Positions 54,785-64,000 of a DNA stretch of 64,000 bases are shown here, one piece after another. Positions within the stretch are counted from its first letter, which is position 1. Each line of letters opens with the position of its first letter. Both the position numbers and the translations under genes were made by a program. This DNA comes from Acidobacteriota bacterium (GTDB taxonomy: Bacteria; Acidobacteriota; Terriglobia; Terriglobales; Acidobacteriaceae): positions 28,291 to 92,290 of the forward strand of contig JAFATF010000226.1 of NCBI GenBank assembly GCA_019244045.1, in the 5' to 3' direction. Under the pieces are notes generated by a model that had not been told where the DNA came from, did no database searches, and worked only from the letters and a program-made list of their open reading frames with translations.

Positions 54785-56064
54785 TCGATCGCTCGCTCCT
54801 TCCCGATGCCGGGACTCGGTTTTGTTCTCCGAGCGCCAGGATCACGGCCGGGCGATCGGTGGCCATCAGACGCTTGTGTCGGCTGCTCGCTGGGTACGCC
54901 TGCAGCCGCGGGTGTGCGGGCCGGCTGGGTGCTTGCCGGCGCATGTCTGCGCCCTTTCATCCAGTGCTTCTTCACAAACCGGACCGACTTTTTGCCCGTA
55001 GTTGACTTAGGCACTCGAACAGGCGCTATCGCTCGCTTGCCGGCACCGGCCGGCGGTGTCAACAAGACCGCCGGCTTGATCCCTGCGGCGATGGCGATTT
55101 TTCGGGCTGTAGGTGAAAGCGGCATGGGCTTAATTGCGCGCAAGTCTGGATTCACGATGATCTGCCGGTCGTAGCGTAGGTCGACCGACTCGACAGGATC
55201 AAATTGCTGTCTCCACTCCTGAAGATGGGATACGTAAATTTTGTAGCGTTCCAGGAAGTTTCGGGCGCCCAAGTGCACCAGCACGGCGCCTTCAGCATCA
55301 TTGGCCACGACCTTGACATCATCGGGATCCGATAGATCGACTTCGCTGAGCTCGGCGGAATAGCGCCGGGGTCCGGAATCAAGTTGCCCAACCAGCTCGC
55401 TATACATGCGCATACGCGCGGCACGGGTTGAGATGGGCTCTGCACCACTGATTCCCACGATGACCGGGAAAGAGAACTTGCGGCGGCCAGCGAGCGGCAG
55501 TTCCATCACTACCCCGGCTCGGTCGATGAGCGAAATGTGGGAGCCCACCCTGGCAAAGGCCAGAGGTGTTCTTTCGCGAATCTGAACTTCGATGCGATGG
55601 GGCACAAATCGCATGACACTGGCCGATTCCACCCACGGCACTTGCTCCAGCTGTGCCTTGCGCTGGGCAAGTGGAATGAAAAAGATGTTGCGCCCGATAT
55701 CGGAGCCGAAAATTTCCAACACTTGCGCGTGGGACACATTGTGCGTGCCCGAAATCTCGATGTCCGAGCTCGCATCGATGCGAAAGCGCCAGGAATGCTC
55801 GCTGTAGCGATAGACAGCAGTGCCCGCCAGGGTTCCAGCGACCGCCAAAGCCACGGCGGCCAAACCCCAGAGCAGCCGATGAGCGGTTCTCTTTGGCAGG
55901 GGGCTGCGGCGCACCGAAACTCTTTTTTGGCCGCGCAAAAAAGGCGATTCGTCTTCCACATCCAGATTAACAAGCCGCGTGTCGCCCAGATCAGGACGCA
56001 CGGCCTCGTCAACCGATGTGTACAACTCCTCCTGCGAGATGGTGGGACTACTGTTCCGCGCCAT
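54781..56064 (-). CDS. ftsQ: Cell division protein FtsQ
   Basis: A single-pass inner-membrane divisome protein that links FtsZ-ring proteins to late cell-wall enzymes. A basic cytoplasmic N-terminus of about 65 residues is followed by one membrane helix (LLWGLAAVALAVAGTLAGT). A POTRA domain (IEISGTHNVSHAQVLEIFG) and the FtsQ-type domain (WVESASVMRFVPHRIEVQIRER, quoted as VESASVMRFVPHRIEVQI) follow. The C-terminal 110 residues are a basic, Pro/Ala-rich tail that is longer than usual. The start is ATG 56064; TTG 56067 is also possible. It overlaps ftsA by four bases. Confidence 0.92.
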   Translation of the reverse strand: MARNSSPTISQEELYTSVDEAVRPDLGDTRLVNLDVEDESPFLRGQKRVSVRRSPLPKRTAHRLLWGLAAVALAVAGTLAGTAVYRYSEHSWRFRIDASSDIEISGTHNVSHAQVLEIFGSDIGRNIFFIPLAQRKAQLEQVPWVESASVMRFVPHRIEVQIRERTPLAFARVGSHISLIDRAGVVMELPLAGRRKFSFPVIVGISGAEPISTRAARMRMYSELVGQLDSGPRRYSAELSEVDLSDPDDVKVVANDAEGAVLVHLGARNFLERYKIYVSHLQEWRQQFDPVESVDLRYDRQIIVNPDLRAIKPMPLSPTARKIAIAAGIKPAVLLTPPAGAGKRAIAPVRVPKSTTGKKSVRFVKKHWMKGRRHAPASTQPARTPAAAGVPSEQPTQASDGHRSPGRDPGARRTKPSPGIGKERAIE

Positions 56065-56223
56065 CAACTCAGGTCATTTGTCGTCAGGGAAACGCCAGCG
56101 CCAACACTATATCTGCTTTTCTGGTGTGGAAGATAGAGAATTTTGGTTCGCTTGCGCTTGAAAAAGACAAGAACCGGCCGCCCAGCAACCGGTCAGGCAG
56201 CCAGGAACTCGGGGAAATGAAAC

Positions 56224-56709
56224 TCACATCGGATCTTCGAATCCGGGAATAGGCGCGTGCCGAACCGCCAGCGGGATCTTGATCTCGCGCTGGGGACACA
56301 ACGTAAGCCTCTGGCGGCCTATCCCCACAACTGTTTCCTGAGCGACTCGCTGGATCTCAAGCTCAAGACCCAAATCAGCCGAGTCGTCTGCTGCAAGCTT
56401 CATCGTGTCGAATGGCTGGCTGCCTGCTAAAGCCCTCGAGCGAGCACCGCTTGCTGCCAGCCGTGCCTGCGCAGCTTGCAGGTGGGCCTTCTCGGCTCCC
56501 AAGCGCGCGCCAACAGCTTCAAGGTCTCCCAGTCCGGCCTGGGTACGGCCCATCGCCAATTCTGCTACTGCCAGGTACGCCGCGGCCTTTACTCGCAGCT
56601 CGTCGATCAATCCCGACGTCTTCCCCATCCAGCAGCGAGCAACCCCTGAGGAGGCAAGGGAAAGGATCAATAGCCCTAAGCCTGTCCAGTACCACGATTT
56701 GGCTGTCAT
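56224..56709 (-). CDS. Short membrane-anchored protein between murC and ftsQ
   Basis: A 161-residue protein from ATG 56709 (AGGAGC just upstream). An N-terminal helix (WYWTGLGLLILSLASSGVA) anchors or exports it. The following helical Ala-rich stretch (YLAVAELAMGRTQAGLGDLE, with AHLQAAQARLAASGAR) looks coiled-coil-like, and the C-terminus has VGIGRQRLTLCPQREIKI. I do not recognise the family. It occupies the place where murB and ddl usually lie in dcw clusters. It could be a divisome accessory, though coupling to neighbours is not tight (160 bases to ftsQ). Confidence 0.65.
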   Translation of the reverse strand: MTAKSWYWTGLGLLILSLASSGVARCWMGKTSGLIDELRVKAAAYLAVAELAMGRTQAGLGDLEAVGARLGAEKAHLQAAQARLAASGARSRALAGSQPFDTMKLAADDSADLGLELEIQRVAQETVVGIGRQRLTLCPQREIKIPLAVRHAPIPGFEDPM

Positions 56710-56924
56710 ACGCGCCGCTCCTACGGCACAGTAGTTTGGACGGGAAGACCCTAATTTGGTTACCAACAAGTTCTACAAAACGGGGGGTTGTCTGGTTGCA
56801 AATTTTGCTCGAACCCGATCTCGCCCACCGATTGTGCGCTCGGGGGATGGCAACATGAGGGGACTACCCAGCTAAACCACAGAGATCCCGGCGATCATGC
56901 GGGCCGCCGTTCTGGGCCCGATCA

Positions 56925-58337
56925 TCACCGAGCCGATCCGACCGACTGCGCTCGGTGGATTTTTTCCAGGATCATAGGGGCCACCTGATAGACGTTGCCC
57001 GCCCCCAGGGTCAGCAAGAGGTCCCCTTCCCTGGCTTTTGAAATTGCAACCATGGAGGCTTCCTCAAACGAGCGCGCATAACAAACCGCTCGATGCCCTT
57101 GACGACGGATTTGCTCGACCAGAAGTTCGGCGGTGACGCCCTGCATGGGCTGCTCGCCTGCAGGATAGATGTCGACTACGATAAGGTGATCAGCGTCGAG
57201 GAATGCGCGGGCGAATTGGGCGAGTAGGTCGCGTGTCCGCGTATAGCGATGCGGTTGAAAGATGACGTGAATCTTCTCGTAGCCACATTGCCGGGCGGCG
57301 GCCAGAGTTGCCTTGATCTCGGTAGGATGATGGCCATAGTCATCGACCACGGCGATGCCACCAGCATGTCCACGCAGTTCAAAACGTCGATCCACCCCGC
57401 GAAAGCTGTGCAGAGCCTGACGAATTTCATCAACCGCTATGTCGAGGCCCACGCCTACGGCAATCGCCGCAGTCGCATTCCTCACGTTGTGGATTCCGGG
57501 GACGCCGAGGGTAAACTCGCCCAGCGGGCGATCTGCGAAACGAACCAGAAACCGACTATGGGGGCGATGATCGCGCCGGGTGTGCTCCCCCTGCCTTAAT
57601 GTGATGTGGAAGTCGGAGCCGCGCCGGGTCCCGTAGGTGACAGTCCGGCGGCCGACCTGCGGCAGAAGTTTGGTCAGCAGCGGGTCATCCTGCGAAGCCA
57701 CCACCATGCCGTAAAACGGCACCCGGTTCATGAACTCGAGAAACGAGTTTTTCACGTCCCGCATATTGCGGTACGTGTCCATGTGTTCGCGGTCGATGTT
57801 GGTGACGACGGCAAGGATGGGCGAAAGCTTCAGGAAAGAGCGATCGCTCTCGTCAGCCTCGGCCACCAAGTATTGCGATTTGCCCAGCCGTGCGCCCGAA
57901 CCCATGGCGTCGACGCGCCCACCGACGACCACAGTCGGGTCAAGGCCACCACCGGCGAGCACGGCGGCGATCATCGAGGTGGTTGTGGTTTTGCCGTGCA
58001 TTCCGGCGACGGCGATTCCATACTTCAGGCGCATCAGTTCAGCCAGCATCTCGGCCCGCGGAATGACCGGCACCCGTTGACGGCGTGCTTCCTCCACCTC
58101 GGGATTGCCGATGGCGATTGCCGAACTGGTGACCACTACCTCTGCGGCGGAGACATTTTCAGCTTTATGGCCTTCGAAAATAATGGCTCCCAACCTGGCT
58201 AGCCGTTCGGTAACTGGCGAGTTCTTCAGATCCGAACCGGAGACCTTATAGCCGAGCGTAAGCAGCACCTCGGCGATGCCGCTCATGCCGATCCCGCCAA
58301 TACCGACGAAATGTACCCGCTGGATCTTGGCAAACAT
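56925..58337 (-). CDS. murC: UDP-N-acetylmuramate--L-alanine ligase
   Basis: An ATP-dependent cytoplasmic ligase that adds L-Ala to UDP-MurNAc. The Rossmann start VHFVGIGGIGMSGIAEVL and the ATP-binding GMHGKTTTTSMI are standard, as are EADESDRSFLKL, NIDREHMDTY and the C-terminal VVDDYGHHPTEIKATLAAA. Length (471 aa) is typical. ATG 58337 fits the family; TTG 58346 with GAGAG upstream would add three residues. It follows murG with a 54-base gap. Confidence 0.96.
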   Translation of the reverse strand: MFAKIQRVHFVGIGGIGMSGIAEVLLTLGYKVSGSDLKNSPVTERLARLGAIIFEGHKAENVSAAEVVVTSSAIAIGNPEVEEARRQRVPVIPRAEMLAELMRLKYGIAVAGMHGKTTTTSMIAAVLAGGGLDPTVVVGGRVDAMGSGARLGKSQYLVAEADESDRSFLKLSPILAVVTNIDREHMDTYRNMRDVKNSFLEFMNRVPFYGMVVASQDDPLLTKLLPQVGRRTVTYGTRRGSDFHITLRQGEHTRRDHRPHSRFLVRFADRPLGEFTLGVPGIHNVRNATAAIAVGVGLDIAVDEIRQALHSFRGVDRRFELRGHAGGIAVVDDYGHHPTEIKATLAAARQCGYEKIHVIFQPHRYTRTRDLLAQFARAFLDADHLIVVDIYPAGEQPMQGVTAELLVEQIRRQGHRAVCYARSFEEASMVAISKAREGDLLLTLGAGNVYQVAPMILEKIHRAQSVGSAR

Positions 58338-58391
58338 ACCGTGCAATCAGCTCTCAGATTTTCAGGGTTCGCACTGGACCAACTCCAGACC

Positions 58392-59459
58392 TTACGCGAC
58401 TCCTGCCAGTGTGGCAGCCATTTTCGCAATTTCGTTGGCCGCTCGCGGATGGGCAAAGCGCTGCGCGGCTTGTGCCATTCTCCCGCGGCGCAGAGGATCG
58501 TCGAGCAGCATCTTTACCGTTGCGACCAGGACTTGGTCACGCAACTGTTCTTCCTCGATCATAACCGCCGCACCAGCGCGCTCGAGCGCCTCGGCGTTAC
58601 GCTTCTGATGATCGTCGGCGGCGCGCGGGAATGGGACAAAAATGGCTGGTTTGCCGGCGGCCATCACTTCGGCGACGGTGCTCGCGCCTGAGCGGCACAG
58701 GAGCAGATCGGCGCGTGCAAAGGCGGCAGGCATATCTTCGATGAAAGAATAAACTTCCGCCGAGCCCCCGGCCTCCAGATACGCCGCTTGCGCTTCATTA
58801 TAGTCGCTCTCGCCGGTCTGATGGATGATGTGAATCGCGGGAATCTTCGCCTGCAGGGCGGCAAGCCCGGAGAGGACAGCCTGATTGATCGCGTGCGCAC
58901 CTTGGCTTCCTCCGAAAACCAGCAAGGTGGGAGGGAAACTCACACCTCTCGGACCTATTTCGCAAAAAGCTTTTCTGACGGGAACTCCGGTCACGCGAAA
59001 GCGTCGAAAATACCTTCCCGTTTCTTCGAAATGAACGGCAGCGGCCGCTACGGTGGGTGCGAGCACACGGTTGGCGAATCCCGGGATGATATTGGGCTCG
59101 AAAGCGAGAGTCGGCACACCGCTGAGGCTAGCCGCCAGCATGGCCGGTCCGGACGCATATCCGCCCACCCCGATCATTACATGCGGCCGGTACTCGGATA
59201 TGATCTGCCACGATTCCCATACCGCGAATGGCAATTCCACAGCAGTTTTCAGGCGAGTGGCCAGTGTGACATTCTTTAGCGCTCCTACCCGAACCAATCG
59301 CAGGCGGAACCCAGCCGACGGGACGAGGCGCTTTTCAATCCCTCTGCCCGTTCCGATAAAAAGAACTTCGCCAGCGAACGATTCCACCAGTCCCTGAGCA
59401 ATGGCTAGCGCGGGAATGACGTGTCCGCCAGTGCCGCCGCCGGCCAGGATGGCTCGCAT
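58392..59459 (-). CDS. murG: UDP-N-acetylglucosamine--N-acetylmuramyl-(pentapeptide) transferase
   Basis: A membrane-associated GT-B glycosyltransferase that converts lipid I to lipid II. It starts with the Gly-rich loop [16 protein letters not shown], and has [34 protein letters not shown] and the donor-site [23 protein letters not shown] (quoted as [18 protein letters not shown]). Length (355 aa) is normal and ATG 59459 gives the classic N-terminus. ftsW ends 103 bases upstream of its start, a slightly larger gap than others in the cluster. Confidence 0.96.
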   Translation of the reverse strand: MRAILAGGGTGGHVIPALAIAQGLVESFAGEVLFIGTGRGIEKRLVPSAGFRLRLVRVGALKNVTLATRLKTAVELPFAVWESWQIISEYRPHVMIGVGGYASGPAMLAASLSGVPTLAFEPNIIPGFANRVLAPTVAAAAVHFEETGRYFRRFRVTGVPVRKAFCEIGPRGVSFPPTLLVFGGSQGAHAINQAVLSGLAALQAKIPAIHIIHQTGESDYNEAQAAYLEAGGSAEVYSFIEDMPAAFARADLLLCRSGASTVAEVMAAGKPAIFVPFPRAADDHQKRNAEALERAGAAVMIEEEQLRDQVLVATVKMLLDDPLRRGRMAQAAQRFAHPRAANEIAKMAATLAGVA

Positions 59460-59562
59460 GGCTGAAGACTATAGCAGGGATGGCCACCCTGTATTCATGT
59501 GGTGGCGGGCCGACGCGCGCTCTTAACCGCGCCAGGGTGAAATCGCAAGCTCGCCACCGCGT

Positions 59563-60654
59563 TCAATCCACCTGCCGGGTAATATTCAACAGCACGCCGA
59601 TCGACGCCAGGCTAATGAATAATGAAGATCCGCCATAGGAGACCAGCGGCAGCGGGATACCCTTGGTTGGCATCATTCCCAAAACCACGCTCATATTGAT
59701 GCACGCCTGCAGGACCACCATGCAGGTGATGCCAATGGCCAGGTAGCGTCCAAAGATGTCATCACACCTATGCGCGGCGCGCAAGCCCCGCCACAGGAAT
59801 ACCGCGAACAGGGCAGCGATGAAGATCGCGCCCAGCAGGCCGAACTCTTCTGCGCTGACGGCGTAAATAAAGTCAGTATGAGGTTCGGGGAGGTAAAACA
59901 ATTTTTGCTTGCCTTCCATCAAGCCCAACCCCGTGATTCCGCCGGTGCTCACGGCGATCATCGATTGGATGATATGAAACCCGGTCTTCTGCGGGTCGGC
60001 ATAGGGATTGAGGAAGGCCAGGATCCGGTCACGCCGATAGCTTACGTGAAAGATCAACACGTATAACACGGGTAAGCTGGCCAGAAAGGCATAACCGAAG
60101 TAGCGCAGATCGATGCCAGCAACGAAAAGAATGCAGATGGTAATGGCAGCGCAGGCAATCGCGGTACCCAAATCCGGCTGGAAGACAATCAGTCCGAGGA
60201 AGACCAGAGTGGGAACCGTCGAGGGCAGCAGCGTACTTCGCCAATCGGCAATCGATCGAGTGCGGCACTCGAGGAAGTGGGCTAGGAAAAAAATAAGCGC
60301 CGGCTTGGCCAGCTCGGATGGCTGGAAGGAAAAAACGCCCCAGTGAATCCAGCGGTGGGTATGATGGGCGCGGTCCAAAAAGAACACAGAAATCAGCATC
60401 AGCGTAGTCGCGCCTAGCAGCGAATAGACAAACGCGGGATGCTTGTAGCGGCGATAATCAACTTTCATTGCCACCAACAGCGCCAGGGTACCTGCCGCTG
60501 CCCAGGCGGCCTGCCGCAGCAGGAATGTATAGGGCGATCCGTAGCGCTCTTTGGCCATCACGGCCGAGGCGCTGAACACCATGACCAGGCCGATGAAGAC
60601 CAGCAGCAGAGTTACGGTGAAGAGCCAGCGATCGACACTGATGCGTTTTGCCAT
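59563..60654 (-). CDS. ftsW: Lipid II glycosyltransferase FtsW
   Basis: A SEDS-family polymerase working in septal peptidoglycan synthesis. About ten membrane helices are seen. FTVTLLLVFIGLVMVFSAS opens the first helix. Family motifs include FQPSELAKPALIFFLA, FQPDLGTA and the final MPTKGIPLPLVSYGGSSLF. The start is ATG 60654 (363 aa); the frame is open further upstream, but that extension is inside the murD end region and has no FtsW-like sequence. SEDS relatives RodA and SpoVE are excluded mainly by its position in the dcw cluster. Confidence 0.95.
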   Translation of the reverse strand: MAKRISVDRWLFTVTLLLVFIGLVMVFSASAVMAKERYGSPYTFLLRQAAWAAAGTLALLVAMKVDYRRYKHPAFVYSLLGATTLMLISVFFLDRAHHTHRWIHWGVFSFQPSELAKPALIFFLAHFLECRTRSIADWRSTLLPSTVPTLVFLGLIVFQPDLGTAIACAAITICILFVAGIDLRYFGYAFLASLPVLYVLIFHVSYRRDRILAFLNPYADPQKTGFHIIQSMIAVSTGGITGLGLMEGKQKLFYLPEPHTDFIYAVSAEEFGLLGAIFIAALFAVFLWRGLRAAHRCDDIFGRYLAIGITCMVVLQACINMSVVLGMMPTKGIPLPLVSYGGSSLFISLASIGVLLNITRQVD

Positions 60655-60742
60655 GGAATTATTTATTTCACCACGGACTGCTTGAGAACCCACACCTTTC
60701 GCGCATGGATTTCTGTCAGGCGATTGACTGTCTTGATTCCAG

Positions 60743-62137
60743 CTATCCGCTTCTGGGCTTGGGGACTGCATCCTCGGCTCGGGCCTCCTCTGCCAGTGCC
60801 CGAACTGCCTCTTTGAAGGCCCGCCCACGATGCTCGTAATTTTGGAACTGATCGAAGCTGGCGCAAGCGGGCGCGAGCAGAACGATATCGCCAACTGTGG
60901 CGGCCACGGCGGCGCGGTTCACGGCCGCCTGCAAGGTCTGGGCATGCACGATTTCGGCTGCTCCCATAATCTCGGACTCAATCTTCTGCGCGGCCGCACC
61001 GATGGTGTAAACCCGTTTGACGCGCTGGCGCAGCAGCTGATTGAGAACCCGATAATCGCTGCCTTTGTCCTTGCCGCCAAGAATCAGGTGGATATTGGCT
61101 GGAAACGACTCCAAAGCCTTAATGGCGGCATCGACGTTGGTCGCTTTTGAATCGTTGAAGTACTCCACGCCGCGAACCGTGGCCACATACTCGAGCCTAT
61201 GCTCGACCGCCTTGAAAGTCCGAACCGCCCTTCGGACGCTGTCAGGATCACAGCCCATGACCATTGCCGCCGCCACTGCCGCGAGCACGTTTTCGAGGTT
61301 GTGGCCGCCCTTGAGGGGAACGTCGGAAACCGACATCACATCTCGGGTACCTCGCCCGTCTGAAAAGGTAATCTGCCCCTCGTGCACCCAAGCCCCCTGG
61401 TCAACCCGCCGCTTGCGGCTGAACCAGAAAACCTGCGACTTGGTGCTATCCGCCATCGCGACACAGGTGGGATCGTCGCGATTCAAGACCGCGAAGTCAC
61501 GGCAGTCCTGGTTCTCGAAAATCCTTCGCTTGGCCTCCACGTAGGCTTGCCAGGTGCGATGGCGATCGAGGTGGTCGGGAGTAACGTTGAGAATGACGGC
61601 AATATGGGCGCGGAACGTCTGAATCGTCTCTAATTGAAAACTGGAAACCTCGAGCACCACTACGGTTTGCGGAGTAGCCTCCGAAACCAGGGAAATGGCC
61701 GGAGTTCCGATATTTCCCCCCACCAGAGTGGGCAATCCACCCGCCTGCAGGATTTCTCCGATTAAAGTCGTGGTCGTGGTTTTTCCGTTTGAGCCGGTGA
61801 TGGCGATCACGCTCCCGGGAAGAAACTGCGCCGCCAGCTCAATTTCCCCAATGATGGTTCTGGCAAGAACGCGCGCTTGGGCGAGGGGCGGCGTATCGAC
61901 CGGAACGCCGGGGCTGACCACAATGAGATCCTGGGCGCGGAAGGTGCGCTCTCCATGACCCCCGGTCTCAACGGTGATGCCCTGATCGAGCAGCACGGGC
62001 ATTTGGTCGCGCAATTCGTCTTCAGCTTTGGTGTCGGAGACGGTGACGCGGGCCCCGCGCGATTTGAGAAACAGGGCGGATGCCACGCCTGACTTGCCGA
62101 GGCCTACAACCAACACGCGTTTGCCGTTCAGATCCAT
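60743..62137 (-). CDS. murD: UDP-N-acetylmuramoylalanine--D-glutamate ligase
   Basis: A cytoplasmic ATP-dependent ligase that adds D-Glu in peptidoglycan precursor synthesis. From ATG 62137 the N-terminus is the typical MDLNGKRVLVVGLGKSG; GTG 62155 would add six residues. The ATP site AITGSNGKTTTTTLIGEIL, then LEVSSFQLETI, LNVTPDHLDRH and the C-terminal YFNDSKATNVDAAIKAL and ILGGKDKGSDY match MurD. Length (464 aa) is normal. ftsW starts 88 bases after its stop. Confidence 0.95.
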   Translation of the reverse strand: MDLNGKRVLVVGLGKSGVASALFLKSRGARVTVSDTKAEDELRDQMPVLLDQGITVETGGHGERTFRAQDLIVVSPGVPVDTPPLAQARVLARTIIGEIELAAQFLPGSVIAITGSNGKTTTTTLIGEILQAGGLPTLVGGNIGTPAISLVSEATPQTVVVLEVSSFQLETIQTFRAHIAVILNVTPDHLDRHRTWQAYVEAKRRIFENQDCRDFAVLNRDDPTCVAMADSTKSQVFWFSRKRRVDQGAWVHEGQITFSDGRGTRDVMSVSDVPLKGGHNLENVLAAVAAAMVMGCDPDSVRRAVRTFKAVEHRLEYVATVRGVEYFNDSKATNVDAAIKALESFPANIHLILGGKDKGSDYRVLNQLLRQRVKRVYTIGAAAQKIESEIMGAAEIVHAQTLQAAVNRAAVAATVGDIVLLAPACASFDQFQNYEHRGRAFKEAVRALAEEARAEDAVPKPRSG

Positions 62138-62255
62138 GAAGCAGCTCTTGCTCACCGCTACCTAGGAATGCACCTCGCCGCGCGAAGAGCTAAAACAGAT
62201 TCGCCCAATTCGATCCTGCCTCGCCGATCGGGCTCTCAATCGATCGGGTACATCG

Positions 62256-63389
62256 TTATCGCAATTTGAGCGTAGTGAGAGCGAATAGGGCAAACACCAG
62301 CGATGCAATCCAGAAGCGTACGATGATCTTCGACTCGGACCAACCCAGCAACTCGAAATGATGATGCAAGGGCGCCATCTTGAAAATACGCTTTTTGCGC
62401 AGTTTGTAGGATCCCACCTGCACAATCACCGATAAGGCTTCGATCACAAAGATTCCGCCGATGAAAGGCAGTAGCAACTCCTGTTTGATGATCACCGCGA
62501 CCGTTCCGATGGCGCCGCCCAGCGCCAAGGAGCCAACGTCGCCCATGAATACTTCCGCTGGATGCGCGTTGTACCAGAGGAAGCCAATGGCCGATCCGAC
62601 CATGGCACCGCAAAAAATAGTCAGTTCTCCCACCTGTGGCATGCGTTGCAATTCCAGGTAGCCGGAAAAAACCGCGTGCCCACTCACGTAAGTAAGGACG
62701 GCCAGGGCACCGGCCGCAATGACCGTACATCCTATCGCCAAACCGTCCAGCCCGTCGGTCAGATTCACAGCGTTGCTGGCCCCCACGATGACCAGAACCA
62801 CAAAGGCAATGAAGGGCAGGAAGGCAAGCGGCCACAGCTCGTGGCGGTTCAGCCAACCCTCGAGCACCAGATCAGGTCGAACCTGCTTGAAGAAAGGAAC
62901 GATGAGTTTGGTCGAATAGAGACCGCGGGTCTGCATTGCAATGAGCGTGATGGCGATCAGAATGCTGGTAAGGATCTGCAGTGCCATCTTGTTGCGGCCC
63001 GTCAGTCCCAGGTTGCGGCGGTGGACTGTTTTCAAGTAATCGTCGGCGAAGCCGATTCCGGCAAAGGCGCAGGTGGCAAGCACGGCCATCCACACGAACC
63101 GGTTACTCAAATCAGCCCACAAAAGAGTGGGTACAACGATAGCAATGGCAATTAGCAATCCTCCCATGGTGGGAGTGCCGGCTTTTTTCCGGTGCGCCTT
63201 GGGCCCCTCTTCCCGGATGTATTGGCCGATTTGGAATTCACGCAGGCGATGGATCACCAAAGGCCCGATCACAAGTCCGGTAAACAGCGCAGTAAGACTG
63301 GCAAACGCCGTGCGAAAAGTTAAATATCGAAAAATCCGAAAGGGCGGGAAGTAGTGATATAGCTTCAGATACAACAACCAATAAAGCAA
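62256..63389 (-). CDS. mraY: Phospho-N-acetylmuramoyl-pentapeptide-transferase
   Basis: A ten-helix membrane transferase that moves phospho-MurNAc-pentapeptide to undecaprenyl phosphate, forming lipid I and so linking to UppS at the other end of the window. Catalytic and signature segments are GTPTMGGLLI, FADDYLK, NAVNLTDGLDGLA, EVFMGDVGSLALGG and the C-terminal HHHFELLGWSESKI. The start is TTG 63389 with GGTGGAGG upstream; no ATG lies near. Length (377 aa) is a little above average. murF ends 12 bases upstream of its start. Confidence 0.95.
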   Translation of the reverse strand: MLYWLLYLKLYHYFPPFRIFRYLTFRTAFASLTALFTGLVIGPLVIHRLREFQIGQYIREEGPKAHRKKAGTPTMGGLLIAIAIVVPTLLWADLSNRFVWMAVLATCAFAGIGFADDYLKTVHRRNLGLTGRNKMALQILTSILIAITLIAMQTRGLYSTKLIVPFFKQVRPDLVLEGWLNRHELWPLAFLPFIAFVVLVIVGASNAVNLTDGLDGLAIGCTVIAAGALAVLTYVSGHAVFSGYLELQRMPQVGELTIFCGAMVGSAIGFLWYNAHPAEVFMGDVGSLALGGAIGTVAVIIKQELLLPFIGGIFVIEALSVIVQVGSYKLRKKRIFKMAPLHHHFELLGWSESKIIVRFWIASLVFALFALTTLKLR

Positions 63390-63401
63390 TGCGCCTCCAC
63401 C

Positions 63402-64000
63402 CTACCCCGAAATCAACCCCGCCTGCGCCTGCCATGCCCGCCAGATCTCGAGGGCGCGTTCCAGCTTTACGCCGCGCGAGGCTTTGAGCAACACGAGGTC
63501 GCCTGGCCGGGCTTCACGCGCCAGCCATTGGCCGGCTTCTTCGGGCGAGCGCACGAATTCCGCGCACATTCCCTCGGCACGTGCGGCCGCGACCATCTCT
63601 TCCGCCAGCCCGCGCACGCCGATCAGCACGTTGATCCCGCGCCCCGCCATGTGCCGCCCCGAACTGCGATGCAGGTCTGCTGCTCCCGGCCCCAGTTCCA
63701 ACATTTCTCCGGCAATGACGATACGGCGCCCTGCCGGCATACTGGAGAGCGCGTCCACCATGGCGTCCAAGGCTTTCGGATTGGAATTGTAGCAATCGTT
63801 AATAACCGCCGTGTCGCCCACTTGGATCACCCGGCCGCGTTGCTCCGGTGGCTGAAGGGAAGACAATGCGGAGACTGCGGCGGAGAGTTCCAAGCTGCAT
63901 TGAATAGCTACCGCTAGCGCGGCTAGCGCGTTCGATATGTTGTGCCGCCCCACCAAGGACAGCCGGGCAGTCTGACGCCGGCCATCGGCGAGGACAATAT
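63402..64000 (-). CDS. murF: UDP-N-acetylmuramoyl-tripeptide--D-alanyl-D-alanine ligase, 3' part (cut by window edge)
   Basis: The C-terminal part of MurF, which adds D-Ala-D-Ala to the precursor. The frame stays open to the last base of the window, so the gene starts outside. Visible segments are LVGRHNISNALAALAVAI, then INDCYNSNPKALDAMVDAL and RRIVIAGEMLELGPGAADLH, followed by GDLVLLKASRGVKLERALEIW near the end (quoted as LLKASRGVKLERALEIW). These match the ADP-ligase C-terminal domain of MurF rather than MurE. It is the most upstream dcw gene visible here. Confidence 0.93.
   Translation of the reverse strand, partial: IVLADGRRQTARLSLVGRHNISNALAALAVAIQCSLELSAAVSALSSLQPPEQRGRVIQVGDTAVINDCYNSNPKALDAMVDALSSMPAGRRIVIAGEMLELGPGAADLHRSSGRHMAGRGINVLIGVRGLAEEMVAAARAEGMCAEFVRSPEEAGQWLAREARPGDLVLLKASRGVKLERALEIWRAWQAQAGLISG

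Noticed and set aside
1..64000. CRISPR arrays, rRNA or tRNA genes, complete insertion sequences, or prophage
   Set aside because: No regularly spaced direct repeats, conserved rRNA segments, tRNA cloverleaf, transposase, integrase or phage structural genes were seen.

Overview
The window is a dense, GC-rich (roughly 60% by eye) stretch of a bacterial chromosome, apparently from a Gram-negative, diderm organism, since it encodes a BamA-type barrel, TamB, RseP, Ccm cytochrome maturation and a dcw cluster. The gene mix (Tat-exported sugar epimerases with a GMC dehydrogenase, a DUF5916-type barrel protein, many TTG/GTG starts, the CcmF/CcmH arrangement) suggests the phylum Acidobacteriota. That placement is an inference; no rRNA or tRNA gene is visible to test it.

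Layout, left to right. 0-1.7 kb: an XRE regulator with a downstream intrinsic terminator, then an HtrA-like protease. 1.9-6.4 kb: uppS-cdsA-dxr-rseP, preceded by a structured leader and closed by a strong terminator. 6.4-9.0 kb: rfbB-rfbA-rfbC (dTDP-sugar synthesis, no rfbD here). 9.2-13.6 kb: two Tat-signal TIM-barrel sugar isomerase/epimerase-like proteins, an Fe-S-motif GMC dehydrogenase and its Tat-signal small subunit, probably one periplasmic sugar-oxidation module. 13.6-16.2 kb: a YihY/BrkB membrane protein, a Cys-rich miniprotein and a DUF3846-like protein in a sparse region. 16.2-23.3 kb: tamB and a POTRA-rich BamA homologue on the minus strand.

23.6-32.1 kb holds the most unusual content: a gas vesicle cluster. 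Its order is tandem Get3/ArsA-type ATPase, gvpF/L, gvpS, gvpF/L, gvpK, gvpJ, gvpA, sensor histidine kinase, gvpF/L, gvpG and a small basic protein. No gvpN or gvpO is present. The double ATPase has a Get3-like CxxC in each half, the kinase has a four-cysteine cluster in its N-terminal sensor region, and GvpA and GvpJ both carry Arg-rich C-terminal tails. An unknown 505-residue protein converges on the end of the cluster.

33.9-38.2 kb: ccmF, ccmH, a small membrane protein and a secreted/anchored protein (cytochrome c maturation). 38.4-44.2 kb: htpX, moxR, a DUF4149 protein, ychF and a GH37 trehalase. 44.3-48.8 kb (minus strand): a glycine-zipper protein, alkB with a second 2OG-Fe(II) oxygenase, a secreted two-repeat protein and a small penicillin-binding transpeptidase with a perfect 16-bp palindrome upstream. 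49.2-52.1 kb: a DUF5916 barrel protein and a probably frame-shifted small secreted protein. 52.2-64.0 kb (minus strand): a dcw cluster, transcribed murF-mraY-murD-ftsW-murG-murC-ORF-ftsQ-ftsA-ftsZ, with murF cut by the window edge and murB/ddl absent from their usual place.
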